From NCBI GenBank assembly GCA_049644265.1, contig JBARRO010000098.1, positions 1 through 12,202 on the forward strand: a stretch of 12,202 nt of DNA, read 5' to 3'. Positions within the stretch are counted from its first letter, which is position 1, and every line of letters begins with the position of its first letter. This document shows, piece by piece, positions 1 through 7,147 of the stretch. The translations under genes were made by a program, and so were the position numbers. The DNA is from JBARRO01 sp049644265. GTDB lineage: Bacteria; Bacteroidota; Ignavibacteria; UBA10030. The notes beneath the pieces are model-generated. The model had not been told where the DNA came from and did no database searches. It was given only the letters and a program-made list of their open reading frames with translations.

Positions 1-84
1 CGACTCCACTTTCCCCACCTCGCGCTGGTCGCTCACGCACTTGAGCTCAAAACTCAGTCTTTTTTTCCCGCCCTTATCCTTCAT
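1..84 (-). CDS. Probable anti-sigma regulatory factor (RsbW-like ATPase), 5' part only
   Basis: ATG at 84 opens a frame that stays open for 28 codons to the window edge, beginning MKDKGGKKRLSFELKCVSDQ. A short basic start followed by a strand of the LSFELKCVSD type and then REVGKVES matches the beginning of HATPase_c_2 anti-sigma factors and serine-kinase-like regulators of the RsbW/SpoIIAB family, where an N-terminal strand is followed by a helix containing V-x-x-V/F. The ATP-binding N and G boxes would lie outside the window, so the family call is inference from 28 residues. The gene starts 7 bases after the stop of the barrel gene, with a purine-rich GAAGAAT between them, which fits translation from the same mRNA. 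It could equally be another small protein. Confidence 0.5.
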   Translation of the reverse strand, partial: MKDKGGKKRLSFELKCVSDQREVGKVES

Positions 85-91
85 ATTCTTC

Positions 92-2002
92 TTACAAGAG
101 AAAACTTACTCTCATCGACAGATTTGACACCGTGGCCGTCCGTGTGCCGTCCGAAGATTGGGATTCCCTCCATCCTTCCAGAGATACGCGCTGATTCTCG
201 CCGCCCTCCCATTCAACAAATGCCGTGGGACCCGCTGTCTGAATACCACGGTCGAAAACCCGGTCTGAGCTTTCGTAGTGATATTGGTCCTGGGCAAAGA
301 ACCGGTATCCGATCCCGACACGCATCCTTACCTGCGCACGGAACACGATTTGCGGCCACATCGTCGTCTCAACGAAGTAGTTTTCCGGCCGTTCCTTGAA
401 CTCCTTCCATTTCAATATTCCGCGTTCAAATAAACGGAGACTTCCTGTAAAATCCAACTCAATTTTGTTCGTCAGCCGGATGGTCGTTGAGTCCATCCAG
501 AGCGCTTGCCGGAAGGAAAAACTCTGCACCGAAGCAACCTGTTCCTCAAAATCATAGACCGTGTAGTTTGCCAGAACCTCCGCGCGGTTCGCGGTGCGAA
601 ACCAGGCAGAGGGCCGGTAGACAACCTTGGGAGAAAATCGCAGGATCCGGTTCCAATTATTGTTCGCGCTCTGGAGCCGGTTGAGGTAGACAAGATGACT
701 CAATGTGACATCGGCAGCAAGTGTCAGTATCAACGAAGAGCTCAACCGATGCACCTCTTCGATGCCCGCGGTAAAAAGAAATTCATCCCGGTCGTCCGTG
801 TTCAACGAATCGGGCGTGTCGTACTGCAGGAGGCTCACCGAAGAAAGGAAGCGCAGTGAATCGTCATCGGTAAGGACAGAATTCACGGCTGTGGAAAGCG
901 AAGTACGGCGACTGATATTTTCCAGCCTTCGGGCGGAAGTTTCCTGGGATTGGATGAGGTTTAACGGCATGAGCGACTCTTCATGGACAGCGTGGCGTTC
1001 CTCTCGCTCGGTGTAGGAAATGGTCGTTGCTGCATCGAGCCAATCGGCGGGGTACCAGCGTATTCCGACACTCCCGAAGAGCTGGAGTTCCTGAATCCTT
1101 GTGTCGAGGACAACCGAGGTAGGGTCGTCGTAGTTCTTATAGCGGTAACCCCGATCGATGAGCCGGCTCAGTGTTCCGCCGGAAACCATCAGCAACGCTT
1201 CCGGCGCAACCCGAAACTGAAGGTAGTTTGAAATATCGAGAACCTGAGCGTCGCGTCGAAGTATGTTTCGATCAACGCTGTAGAGCCTTCTGAGGGATTC
1301 GTCGGCCAGGGTGTAAAACTCACGCCGCTGCGTGTCAAACCGGACGACAAGCGAATCATCCGCCCCTTGTCCAAAATCGCGATGCAACTGCAACCGCACT
1401 CCACCAGTGTGGGGCTTTCTCCTTCCCAGGAGTGACTGTGACCATTCCGTGTGAATCGATGCGAGGAATTCCTCGAGATGAAGTTCCCCGGCGTTGAGGC
1501 CGGCAGCGTAGGCGAGTCCCCTGTCGCGCTGATCTTCTTGAGCATTCAGCTCATATCCTCCGAACGCTTCCGCTACAAATTTGTTTGTCGGCTGGTAGGC
1601 TCCGCCGATCAGAAGCTGATGCTGCGCGAGCTTTTCAAGGTCCAGGGCGCGGCTGTCGGAGAGTACGGTCGATAACTCGTGCATGCGGAACCACCAAGCA
1701 TCATTGGCTTTCAGTCCCAGGTCCACAGTTCCCGCGTATTCGTCCTGGACGGACGACTGCTCCGTTCTAATCAGGCGGGACCGGACGTTTTGGCCGAGAT
1801 TCAGGCGGAAGGCTTCGTCATTATAAGCGTAATGCAGGAGCCCTTCCCAGAGAAAGGTATTCAGAAGCCGATCGAAACTCACCGTCGAGATTCTTGCGCT
1901 GTCGGAAGGGTTGGGTGTGGCGGTATGAATAAGCTCCTGCGAATACAGCGGCACGCAGAGCAGCAGCCCGGGCGCAAGATGTCGGAATGGAAGAATATTC
2001 AC
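92..2002 (-). CDS. Predicted outer-membrane beta-barrel protein, unknown function
   Basis: 636 residues from a GTG start at 2002; an in-frame TAG at 2015-2017 limits any upstream extension, and the ribosome-binding site is weak. The N-terminus is a short signal peptide (hydrophobic LLLCVPLY, likely cleaved near residues 21-22 before QELIHT). From about residue 50 to the end the protein is made of amphipathic strands with alternating polar and hydrophobic/aromatic residues, separated by charged turns rich in D, N, E and R, for example VRMRVGIGYRFFAQDQYHY. It ends in a strand, SMRVSFLL, as outer-membrane barrels usually do. I see no TonB box, plug domain, POTRA, OmpA domain or lipobox. Length and strand density suggest a barrel of roughly 20 or more strands, such as a porin-like or transport protein. 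I do not recognise the family. It follows the nucleoside hydrolase by 37 bases and precedes the anti-sigma-like gene by 7, so it may be the last part of that operon or belong with the regulator. Confidence 0.8.
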   Translation of the reverse strand: MNILPFRHLAPGLLLCVPLYSQELIHTATPNPSDSARISTVSFDRLLNTFLWEGLLHYAYNDEAFRLNLGQNVRSRLIRTEQSSVQDEYAGTVDLGLKANDAWWFRMHELSTVLSDSRALDLEKLAQHQLLIGGAYQPTNKFVAEAFGGYELNAQEDQRDRGLAYAAGLNAGELHLEEFLASIHTEWSQSLLGRRKPHTGGVRLQLHRDFGQGADDSLVVRFDTQRREFYTLADESLRRLYSVDRNILRRDAQVLDISNYLQFRVAPEALLMVSGGTLSRLIDRGYRYKNYDDPTSVVLDTRIQELQLFGSVGIRWYPADWLDAATTISYTEREERHAVHEESLMPLNLIQSQETSARRLENISRRTSLSTAVNSVLTDDDSLRFLSSVSLLQYDTPDSLNTDDRDEFLFTAGIEEVHRLSSSLILTLAADVTLSHLVYLNRLQSANNNWNRILRFSPKVVYRPSAWFRTANRAEVLANYTVYDFEEQVASVQSFSFRQALWMDSTTIRLTNKIELDFTGSLRLFERGILKWKEFKERPENYFVETTMWPQIVFRAQVRMRVGIGYRFFAQDQYHYESSDRVFDRGIQTAGPTAFVEWEGGENQRVSLEGWRESQSSDGTRTATVSNLSMRVSFLL

Positions 2003-2039
2003 CGTCTCGAACGACTATTGGGCAAGACTGCCGGTGATG

Positions 2040-2984
2040 TTAACTCCAAAGGCAGGAGTAAAGCCGGCGGAGGAACAATTCCCTGTTCATCGATGTCGCT
2101 ATATCCACGAAAGGAAGGCGACCTGCTCTTTTCCGGACTGCCGCAGTCGTCATTCCACGTGTCAGGAATCCGTTCGTGTCAACCTCGACATACGATTTTC
2201 TCGATTTCACAAGAGTCGGATCGATTGCAGCAGCCACGGCGACCGGATCGTGAAGGTACGCACCGTAGAATCCCTCGGTTTTCTTATGGTAGAGCATGTA
2301 CGTGTTCGTCATCTGAAGGATAAATTTGGCCAACCGGCCGGCAGACCGCTTTGCGCGTTCCTCCCATTCAATTCTCATGGCGACAACCTGTTCGGTGAGA
2401 TCGAGTGGAATCATCGTTATGGGCAATCCAGAGTCCAAGATGATCTGCGCAGCTTCCGGGTCGACATAATAGTTGAATTCGGCCACCGGGCCGGTATTTC
2501 CACGAACATCGAATGCCCCGCCCATCGTAACAATTCGACGGATCTTTCGGAGAGCTCCCGGATTCTTCCGCCAGGCAAGGGCAATATTCGTCAGGGGTCC
2601 CAGCGCGACAATCGTCAACTGTTTTCCATATCGACGGCAGCATTCGATGATGACGCTGACGGCATCGCCGCGAATGTGCTTGTGATTTTTTCTGACAGGA
2701 CCCTGAGTGTTTCCCAGGCCGTCTTTTCCGTGAACTTCAGGGGCCATGAAGAGTTTCCTCGTAAGAGGTTTCCTTGCACCCTGAGCCACTTGCGGCGGGT
2801 TTTTCAATTGCAGCAAACGAATAAGGGTTTGCACGTTCCGGGTACACTTCATGACTTCGACATTCCCCGCCACTGTCGTGATCGCCTTCACGGAGATTTC
2901 CTGCGACCGGAGGGCCAGCATCAACGCCAGCGCATCATCCACACCCGTGTCTGTGTCAATAAGGAATGGCCGCGGAGTCACCAC
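2040..2984 (-). CDS. Inosine-uridine preferring nucleoside hydrolase family protein
   Basis: 314 residues, full length for the IUNH family (about 310-330). These enzymes hydrolyse the N-glycosidic bond of ribonucleosides to give ribose and a free base, using a calcium ion. Visible family motifs are the N-terminal aspartate cluster DTDTGVDDALAL (D10, D12, D16, D17), the LGPLTNIA motif near residues 128-135, MGGAF near 154-158, AEFNYYVDPEAA near 168-179 with the substrate-binding Asn171, and HDP at 245-247, whose aspartate is a calcium ligand. No signal peptide, so cytoplasmic. Substrate preference cannot be read from the sequence. The start is GTG at 2984, one base after the epimerase TAA; a second GTG follows directly at 2981. 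GGGA about 4 bases upstream is a modest ribosome-binding site. The position implies translational coupling with the epimerase and the beta-CASP RNase. Confidence 0.93.
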   Translation of the reverse strand: MVTPRPFLIDTDTGVDDALALMLALRSQEISVKAITTVAGNVEVMKCTRNVQTLIRLLQLKNPPQVAQGARKPLTRKLFMAPEVHGKDGLGNTQGPVRKNHKHIRGDAVSVIIECCRRYGKQLTIVALGPLTNIALAWRKNPGALRKIRRIVTMGGAFDVRGNTGPVAEFNYYVDPEAAQIILDSGLPITMIPLDLTEQVVAMRIEWEERAKRSAGRLAKFILQMTNTYMLYHKKTEGFYGAYLHDPVAVAAAIDPTLVKSRKSYVEVDTNGFLTRGMTTAAVRKRAGRLPFVDIATSMNRELFLRRLYSCLWS

Positions 2985-2985
2985 G

Positions 2986-3834
2986 TTATCCCAGCAGATC
3001 TTTCACAGAGTGCCGTGCGCTGAATTTCAGTATTTCACGGGCTTTCTCGTTGCTGATCAAGGAACCCTTCGTCGTGAGGCTCGTGTGAATCGTGTCCGTC
3101 TCCGGATAGAATTCCTTCATCAAAGCCCTGCTCTCTCTCCCGGTCCAATTCTCGTCGGCGCAAACGAACATCACCTCATGAGAAGCCGGCGCTTCCCATT
3201 CCACCGCCAGGCGAATAGCCTGCGCGAGATCGCGGACGTGCACATACGCCCAGAGGTTCTTTGGCCATTTCGGATAATCCTTGACGAGGCCCCGATAGAC
3301 CTGAATCTCCTTCTCTTCGGGCACCCATACCCAGGGAGGTCGCAGACAGACAGTCTGCATTCCGTAGGTTCGGGTATATCCCGCACACAACAACTCGCCC
3401 GCAACTTTGCTCAGACCGTAGGGGTCCTGTGGTCGCAGCGGATGAAGCTCATCGACTGGCACGTACTCGGGCCACATCCTCGTCCTGGAGAACGCAAACC
3501 CAAGCGTCGATTCGCTGGAGATAAATACGAGCTTCATAATGCCGTTGAGCGCACATGCCTCGAGGACGTTGAATGTTCCCAGTGTGTTCACGCGGAACAC
3601 CTTGTCTGCCGGGTCGTTGAGGGGATTCGGAATACCCGCGAGATGTACCACCGCATCGTATCCCCGGATTACGGCTGTCAGCGAAGCCAAACTCGCAATG
3701 TCTGCACGATGGAACATCGCGTACCCGGCGTGGGGATTCTTCAGGTCGAGAACATCGACGGTGTGAGAGCCGGAAAGTTCCTCCACAGCATATTTCCCGA
3801 TCAGGCCGCTGCCGCCGGTCACCAGAATCTTCAT
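2986..3834 (-). CDS. NAD-dependent epimerase/dehydratase (extended SDR family)
   Basis: 282 residues beginning MKILVTGGSGLIG. It has the Rossmann TGGSGLIG dinucleotide loop (residues 6-13), an acidic residue at the end of beta-2 (VLDLK, D30) that suggests NAD rather than NADP, VVHLAG (about 62-67), the SSES strand (106-109), the catalytic pair in DPYGLSK (Y139, K143) and LRPPWVW (about 164-170). This is the extended short-chain dehydrogenase fold of nucleotide-sugar epimerases and dehydratases; the C-terminal substrate lobe is short, and the substrate is unknown. GGAGGTGA lies at 3839-3846. ATG at 3834 is 7 bases from GGAGG and is chosen here; ATG at 3837 (one extra Met, ATGA overlap) is nearly as good. 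A frame extension to 3873 would overlap the RNase C-terminus by 40 bases and has no merit. The stop of the preceding gene is within TGATG, so the two are translationally coupled. Confidence 0.9.
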   Translation of the reverse strand: MKILVTGGSGLIGKYAVEELSGSHTVDVLDLKNPHAGYAMFHRADIASLASLTAVIRGYDAVVHLAGIPNPLNDPADKVFRVNTLGTFNVLEACALNGIMKLVFISSESTLGFAFSRTRMWPEYVPVDELHPLRPQDPYGLSKVAGELLCAGYTRTYGMQTVCLRPPWVWVPEEKEIQVYRGLVKDYPKWPKNLWAYVHVRDLAQAIRLAVEWEAPASHEVMFVCADENWTGRESRALMKEFYPETDTIHTSLTTKGSLISNEKAREILKFSARHSVKDLLG

Positions 3835-5231
3835 CATCTCACCTCCGCTTTCTCTCCTCTTTCCGGAATCCAAACAGACCGCATGTCTTTTTCTTTGAGC
3901 TTTGCCGCGAGCTGTTCGGCCTGGGATAACTCACCGTGGACAAGAAACACCTTCTTCAACTGTTTCTTGTCGAGCGTCGCAGCAAACTCCACGAGTTCAT
4001 CCTGTCCGGCATGAGCCGAAAATGAGTTCATCACGGTCACTTCCGCTCTTAACGTATGCAGTTCTCCAAAAATCTTCACCTCCGGCTGCTTTTCGACAAG
4101 ACGTTTTCCCAGCGTATGTTCAGCCTGATAGCCGACGATCATCACGGTGTTCCGCGCATCTTCGACAGTGTTTGCCAGATGGTGCAAAATCCGGCCTGCT
4201 TCACACATACCCGACGCTGCAATAATAATACAGGGGGTATTCCGTTCGTTCAGCTTCTTCGATTCCTCTACCGAGCGGACGTACACCACTCTGCCAAAGC
4301 CGAACGGATCCTCGTGTTGACGAAGATAATGGAGTGTTTCGTCATCGAAACATTCCGGATGCATGCGAAAGACCCCCGTGGCATTCGTGGCGAGCGGGCT
4401 GTCCACGTAAATCGGAATCACCGGGAGTATTCCCTCATCAAAAAGCTCGAAGAGGTTGTACAAGAGTTCCTGGGTTCGTCCAAGACTGAATGCAGGAATG
4501 ACGACTTTTCCGCCGCGGTCGATTGTTCTCCGTATGACCCCGAGGAGAAGTTCTTTGGTCCCCGCAATGGGCTCATGCACACGCCCCCCGTAGGTACTTT
4601 CGGAGATGAGCGCATCGACACTTTCGAGGTATTCAGGATCTTTCAGGATGGGCGTGTTCTTCCTCCCCAAGTCTCCCGTGAACCCCAGTTTTCTGGTCGA
4701 CCCTTTCTCGTTCACTTCCAGGAGCGTGACCGCCGACCCGAGAATGTGGCCCGCATCTGCAAAACGCGCCGTCATTCCATCCGAAACAATTCTCGGTTGA
4801 TGGTACCCCACACTCACGAACTGTCCCATCGCTTCGCGGACATCCTCCGGGGTGTAGAGCGGTTCGGCCGGGGGTTCGCCGTGTTTTCGGTTCCGTTTGT
4901 TCACGTAGGCGATGTCGCGTTCCTGAATATACGCGCTATCGAAGAGCATTACATTGCAAAGGTCGCGCGTAGCCGGGGTACAGTAGATCGGTCCCCGGAA
5001 GCCGCTGCGAACCAGGTTCGGCAGGTTTCCCGCATGATCGGTGTGAGCGTGTGAGAGAACAACGGCGTCAATTGTCGAGGCATCGAAAGGGAATGTTTTG
5101 TTTCGTCGATACGCTTCATCACGCCTTCCCTGGAAGAGTCCGCAATCAAGCAGAATGCTCTTCCCGTTGGCGGAGACGAGGTGCATCGATCCGGTAACGG
5201 TTTTGGCAGCGCCAAGAAACTGGATTTCCAT
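3834..5231 (-). CDS. Metallo-beta-lactamase/beta-CASP RNase (CPSF73/Ysh1-like)
   Basis: 465 residues, normal length for bacterial single-chain beta-CASP proteins that lack a KH domain. The zinc site is complete: HAHTDH (H61, H63, D65, H66), GHILG (H162), FTGDLG (D187) and VHGE (H432). The beta-CASP marks are also present: ESTYG (E211, motif A), IPAFSLGRTQELL (245-257), AASGMCEAGR (338-347) and SFSAHAGQDEL (H407, motif B). These correspond to the active-site residues of human CPSF-73, so an RNA endonuclease and/or exonuclease acting in the cytoplasm is likely. ATG at 5231 gives the conserved start MEIQFLGAAKTVTGS, so the start is secure even though no Shine-Dalgarno sequence is visible just upstream (TTTCTGA). 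It is preceded by 117 non-coding bases and so is probably the first gene of the three-gene unit with the epimerase and nucleoside hydrolase. Confidence 0.95.
   Translation of the reverse strand: MEIQFLGAAKTVTGSMHLVSANGKSILLDCGLFQGRRDEAYRRNKTFPFDASTIDAVVLSHAHTDHAGNLPNLVRSGFRGPIYCTPATRDLCNVMLFDSAYIQERDIAYVNKRNRKHGEPPAEPLYTPEDVREAMGQFVSVGYHQPRIVSDGMTARFADAGHILGSAVTLLEVNEKGSTRKLGFTGDLGRKNTPILKDPEYLESVDALISESTYGGRVHEPIAGTKELLLGVIRRTIDRGGKVVIPAFSLGRTQELLYNLFELFDEGILPVIPIYVDSPLATNATGVFRMHPECFDDETLHYLRQHEDPFGFGRVVYVRSVEESKKLNERNTPCIIIAASGMCEAGRILHHLANTVEDARNTVMIVGYQAEHTLGKRLVEKQPEVKIFGELHTLRAEVTVMNSFSAHAGQDELVEFAATLDKKQLKKVFLVHGELSQAEQLAAKLKEKDMRSVWIPERGEKAEVR
3839..3846 (-). promoter_or_regulatory. 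Strong ribosome-binding site that fixes the epimerase start
   Basis: Minus strand GGAGGTGA lies inside the last codons of the beta-CASP RNase gene, followed by G-ATG-ATG. It is 7 bases (GGAGG to ATG) from the ATG at 3834 and 4 from the ATG at 3837, and decides against the longer frame that begins at 3873. Confidence 0.75.
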
Positions 5232-5348
5232 TCAGAAACTACAATACATGATATTGCATGACGTCCGCCTTCAGGGCGAACACCAACAGCGAGGTCGGAT
5301 TGTCGAATTTCTTCCGTTCAGGAAGCCATGCACCACAACATCTCATCA

Positions 5349-6341
5349 TCACGAGGCTTTTGACTTGCTGCGAGTCTTGGGGGCCTTTTTCTGAGGCTTT
5401 GGAAGTTGAAATTTGGAGCTCTGGAGCTTCTGCCGAGCTACAGCTGCAAGCTTATGTTTTGGATATTCCTTGAAGAGTTTTTGAAAATTGAATCGGGCCT
5501 TTGAAATGTCTCCCACGTCTTCATAGGTGCGGCCAAGCATGTAGAGCGCATCGGGCCTCTTACTTGCCGACGTTATGCCGACCACTTTGTTGAATGCATT
5601 AATCGCCTTCTCGTAATCTCCAAGAGCGTAGTAGCTCTCCCCGATCCAGTGCTGACAGTTGTCTGCCAATTCTTCCTCGATCCCCTGGTCGAGGAGTCGT
5701 TCAAATCCCCGGATTGCCTCCGGGAATCGTTTCTGGTTGTACAGATCCATCGCGGAGGCATAATCATTGATCAGCGCCGTGTTGTTCTTCGCCCTGGCAA
5801 ATTCGGGGTCGACTCCGGGGTCTTCCTGCTTTGCGGGATTCGTCTTGTATCCGAGGAGATCCGCCTCGAGGGTCGTGACTTTTGTTGTCAACCCCCGGTT
5901 TTCCCGCTGCAATCGGGACACGGCAACCTCCATTTGTGTGAGGGATTGTCTCAACTCGCCGTTCTCTTTATATAAGGAATCAAGAGCGTGTTCGTCGAGT
6001 CGTTTTGCAGAATCGGATTTGTAGTTCTGTGAAACAAAGAGCCTGGCCTGCAGTTCCTCCACCTTCGAGGTGAGCTGTCGATTGGCACGTTCCAGAGTTT
6101 TCGCCGTTTCTTTCCACCTGGTCAGAAGTGCTTCCTGTTCTTTTTGTTGCATCACCAGTGAATCGAGCGCGCGATCAGTGTTCGCAGCCGGGCTTTCGGC
6201 GATGCTGACGGACGGCTTGATCTTGCGCGGGATGGGTTTGAAGAACTCCTCCTGCTTCTGCTCCGTCTGCGGAGAACCAGCGCAGCCGGCAAGAAGGAGA
6301 GTCGCCAATGCAATCAGGTTAGACTGTCGGGGGGGTCGCAT
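5349..6341 (-). CDS. Coiled-coil/TPR lipoprotein, CpoB (YbgF)-like
   Basis: 330 residues. The lipobox LLAGC puts the lipidated cysteine at residue 20; the next residues, AGSPQ, give no obvious retention signal. A long charged coiled coil runs from about 56 to 165 (heptads around ALLTRWKETAKTLERANRQL and VSRLQRENRG). Three tetratricopeptide units follow: about 192-222 (YNQKRFPEAIRGFERLL), 226-256 (CQHWIGESYYALGDYEKAI) and 263-296 (ALYMLGRTYEDVGDISKA). A basic tail from 309 to 330 is rich in K, P and S. Coiled coil plus C-terminal TPRs is the plan of CpoB/YbgF, which links Tol-Pal and peptidoglycan synthesis, but CpoB is usually soluble periplasmic and no tol or pal gene is nearby. A scaffold for the neighbouring surface proteins is an equally good reading. 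ATG at 6341 lies 3 bases after the stop of the previous lipoprotein, and GGAG at 6348-6351 with a 6-base spacer supports the start. Confidence 0.85.
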   Translation of the reverse strand: MRPPRQSNLIALATLLLAGCAGSPQTEQKQEEFFKPIPRKIKPSVSIAESPAANTDRALDSLVMQQKEQEALLTRWKETAKTLERANRQLTSKVEELQARLFVSQNYKSDSAKRLDEHALDSLYKENGELRQSLTQMEVAVSRLQRENRGLTTKVTTLEADLLGYKTNPAKQEDPGVDPEFARAKNNTALINDYASAMDLYNQKRFPEAIRGFERLLDQGIEEELADNCQHWIGESYYALGDYEKAINAFNKVVGITSASKRPDALYMLGRTYEDVGDISKARFNFQKLFKEYPKHKLAAVARQKLQSSKFQLPKPQKKAPKTRSKSKAS

Positions 6342-6344
6342 TGC

Positions 6345-7109
6345 TTACTCCGTCGGCGGATTCTTTTTAATCGTGATAAGGTACGCAGCAAAGCCGAGAA
6401 TTCCTAAAGCCAGAATCGCAGTCGTAACCTGGTCGAGCGACTGGTTCTGGGGAGGCCGCTCCGGAGGAGCAGGGATTCGTTTGACCGGGGTGAAATCCTT
6501 CCAGAAAATACGCTCCACGGAAGCGACCTGGAAATCGAATTCGTAATTTCGCACGGTGTTTCCGAATCGCAAGGGCATGACCACGGCAATCGACTTGCCG
6601 ACACTTTGCAGGATTGATTTACGGGCAGATTCGGAGCCGTTGTCCGTGGTCGGGAGCAAGTCAATTTCTCCCCAGCGGTCCCCTTCATACAGAATATTGT
6701 CCCGCGGGATAACCAGGTCTTGAATGTAGCCCAGGGAAGGGATAGGGATGGACGTCGTCGCTGTGGCGCTGTCCTTGTACAGGTTGTCTGCGTGCCGCAC
6801 CGGAAAGAACCTTCCGTTCACTCCCAAGGTGGCCTTTGACCAATCGATGGTGCATGCGGCGGCGGTGACATTCTGAAGCTGGAACTTCACGGCGGCATCA
6901 TCAAACTTAAATTGGATGATGATGGACTCATCCTGGAACAACAGGTTGTTGTTCTGAATCGGGGCCAGCATTTTGAACACATAACGGTACTTGTTCCCCC
7001 TTCCCGGCCCGTAGGCCCCTGTGGGGGCACAGGAGCTGAGAACAATCGCGGAGACCGATGCCAACACAACCGCTCCAAAGCCTTTCCATGTGCGGAGCTT
7101 CAGGAACAT
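6345..7109 (-). CDS. Lipoprotein of unknown function with C-terminal membrane segment
   Basis: 254 residues. The signal peptide (hydrophobic 12-24) ends in the lipobox LSSC, with cysteine 27 as the lipid site. The central domain, about 43-205, is beta-rich: IIIQFKFDDAAVKFQLQN, a TIDWS strand, IPIPSLGYIQDLVIPRDN and YEFDFQVASV. The pattern of a polar strand, a Trp-containing strand, then a proline/glycine turn leading to viPrDN recalls a group of small bacterial lipoproteins with an Ig-like fold, but I cannot name it. A proline-rich linker (about 212-222, PAPPERPP) leads to a hydrophobic helix at 228-247 (AILALGILGFAAYLITI) capped by KK at 248-249. ATG at 7109 is preceded by AAAGGTGG (7116-7123) at a good distance. 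It lies 38 bases after the Ig-repeat surface protein and 3 bases before the TPR lipoprotein. Confidence 0.85.
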   Translation of the reverse strand: MFLKLRTWKGFGAVVLASVSAIVLSSCAPTGAYGPGRGNKYRYVFKMLAPIQNNNLLFQDESIIIQFKFDDAAVKFQLQNVTAAACTIDWSKATLGVNGRFFPVRHADNLYKDSATATTSIPIPSLGYIQDLVIPRDNILYEGDRWGEIDLLPTTDNGSESARKSILQSVGKSIAVVMPLRFGNTVRNYEFDFQVASVERIFWKDFTPVKRIPAPPERPPQNQSLDQVTTAILALGILGFAAYLITIKKNPPTE

Positions 7110-7115
7110 ATTCTG

Positions 7116-7123
7116 CCACCTTT
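7116..7123 (-). promoter_or_regulatory. Ribosome-binding site of the small lipoprotein gene
   Basis: Minus-strand AAAGGTGG with a 6-base spacer to the ATG at 7109. It supports this start and independent translation within the surface operon. Confidence 0.7.
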
Positions 7124-7147
7124 CTGAATCATCGTCGTCTTGGACGA

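Noticed and set aside
3838..3873. Longer epimerase start at 3873
   Set aside because: It adds MDSGKRRESGGEM before the Rossmann strand, overlaps the RNase gene by 40 bases, and passes over the strong GGAGG that serves the ATG at 3834/3837.
2034..5054. Long plus-strand frames at 2034-3023, 2851-4014 and 4056-5054
   Set aside because: They lie opposite the nucleoside hydrolase, epimerase and RNase genes, which have complete family motifs. Their translations show no domain and are rich in R, H and S as expected for antisense shadows of mid-50s GC genes.
5311..5325. Hairpin CTTCC/GGAAG downstream of the TPR lipoprotein as a terminator
   Set aside because: A five-base stem without a T-run on the transcribed strand is too weak to call.
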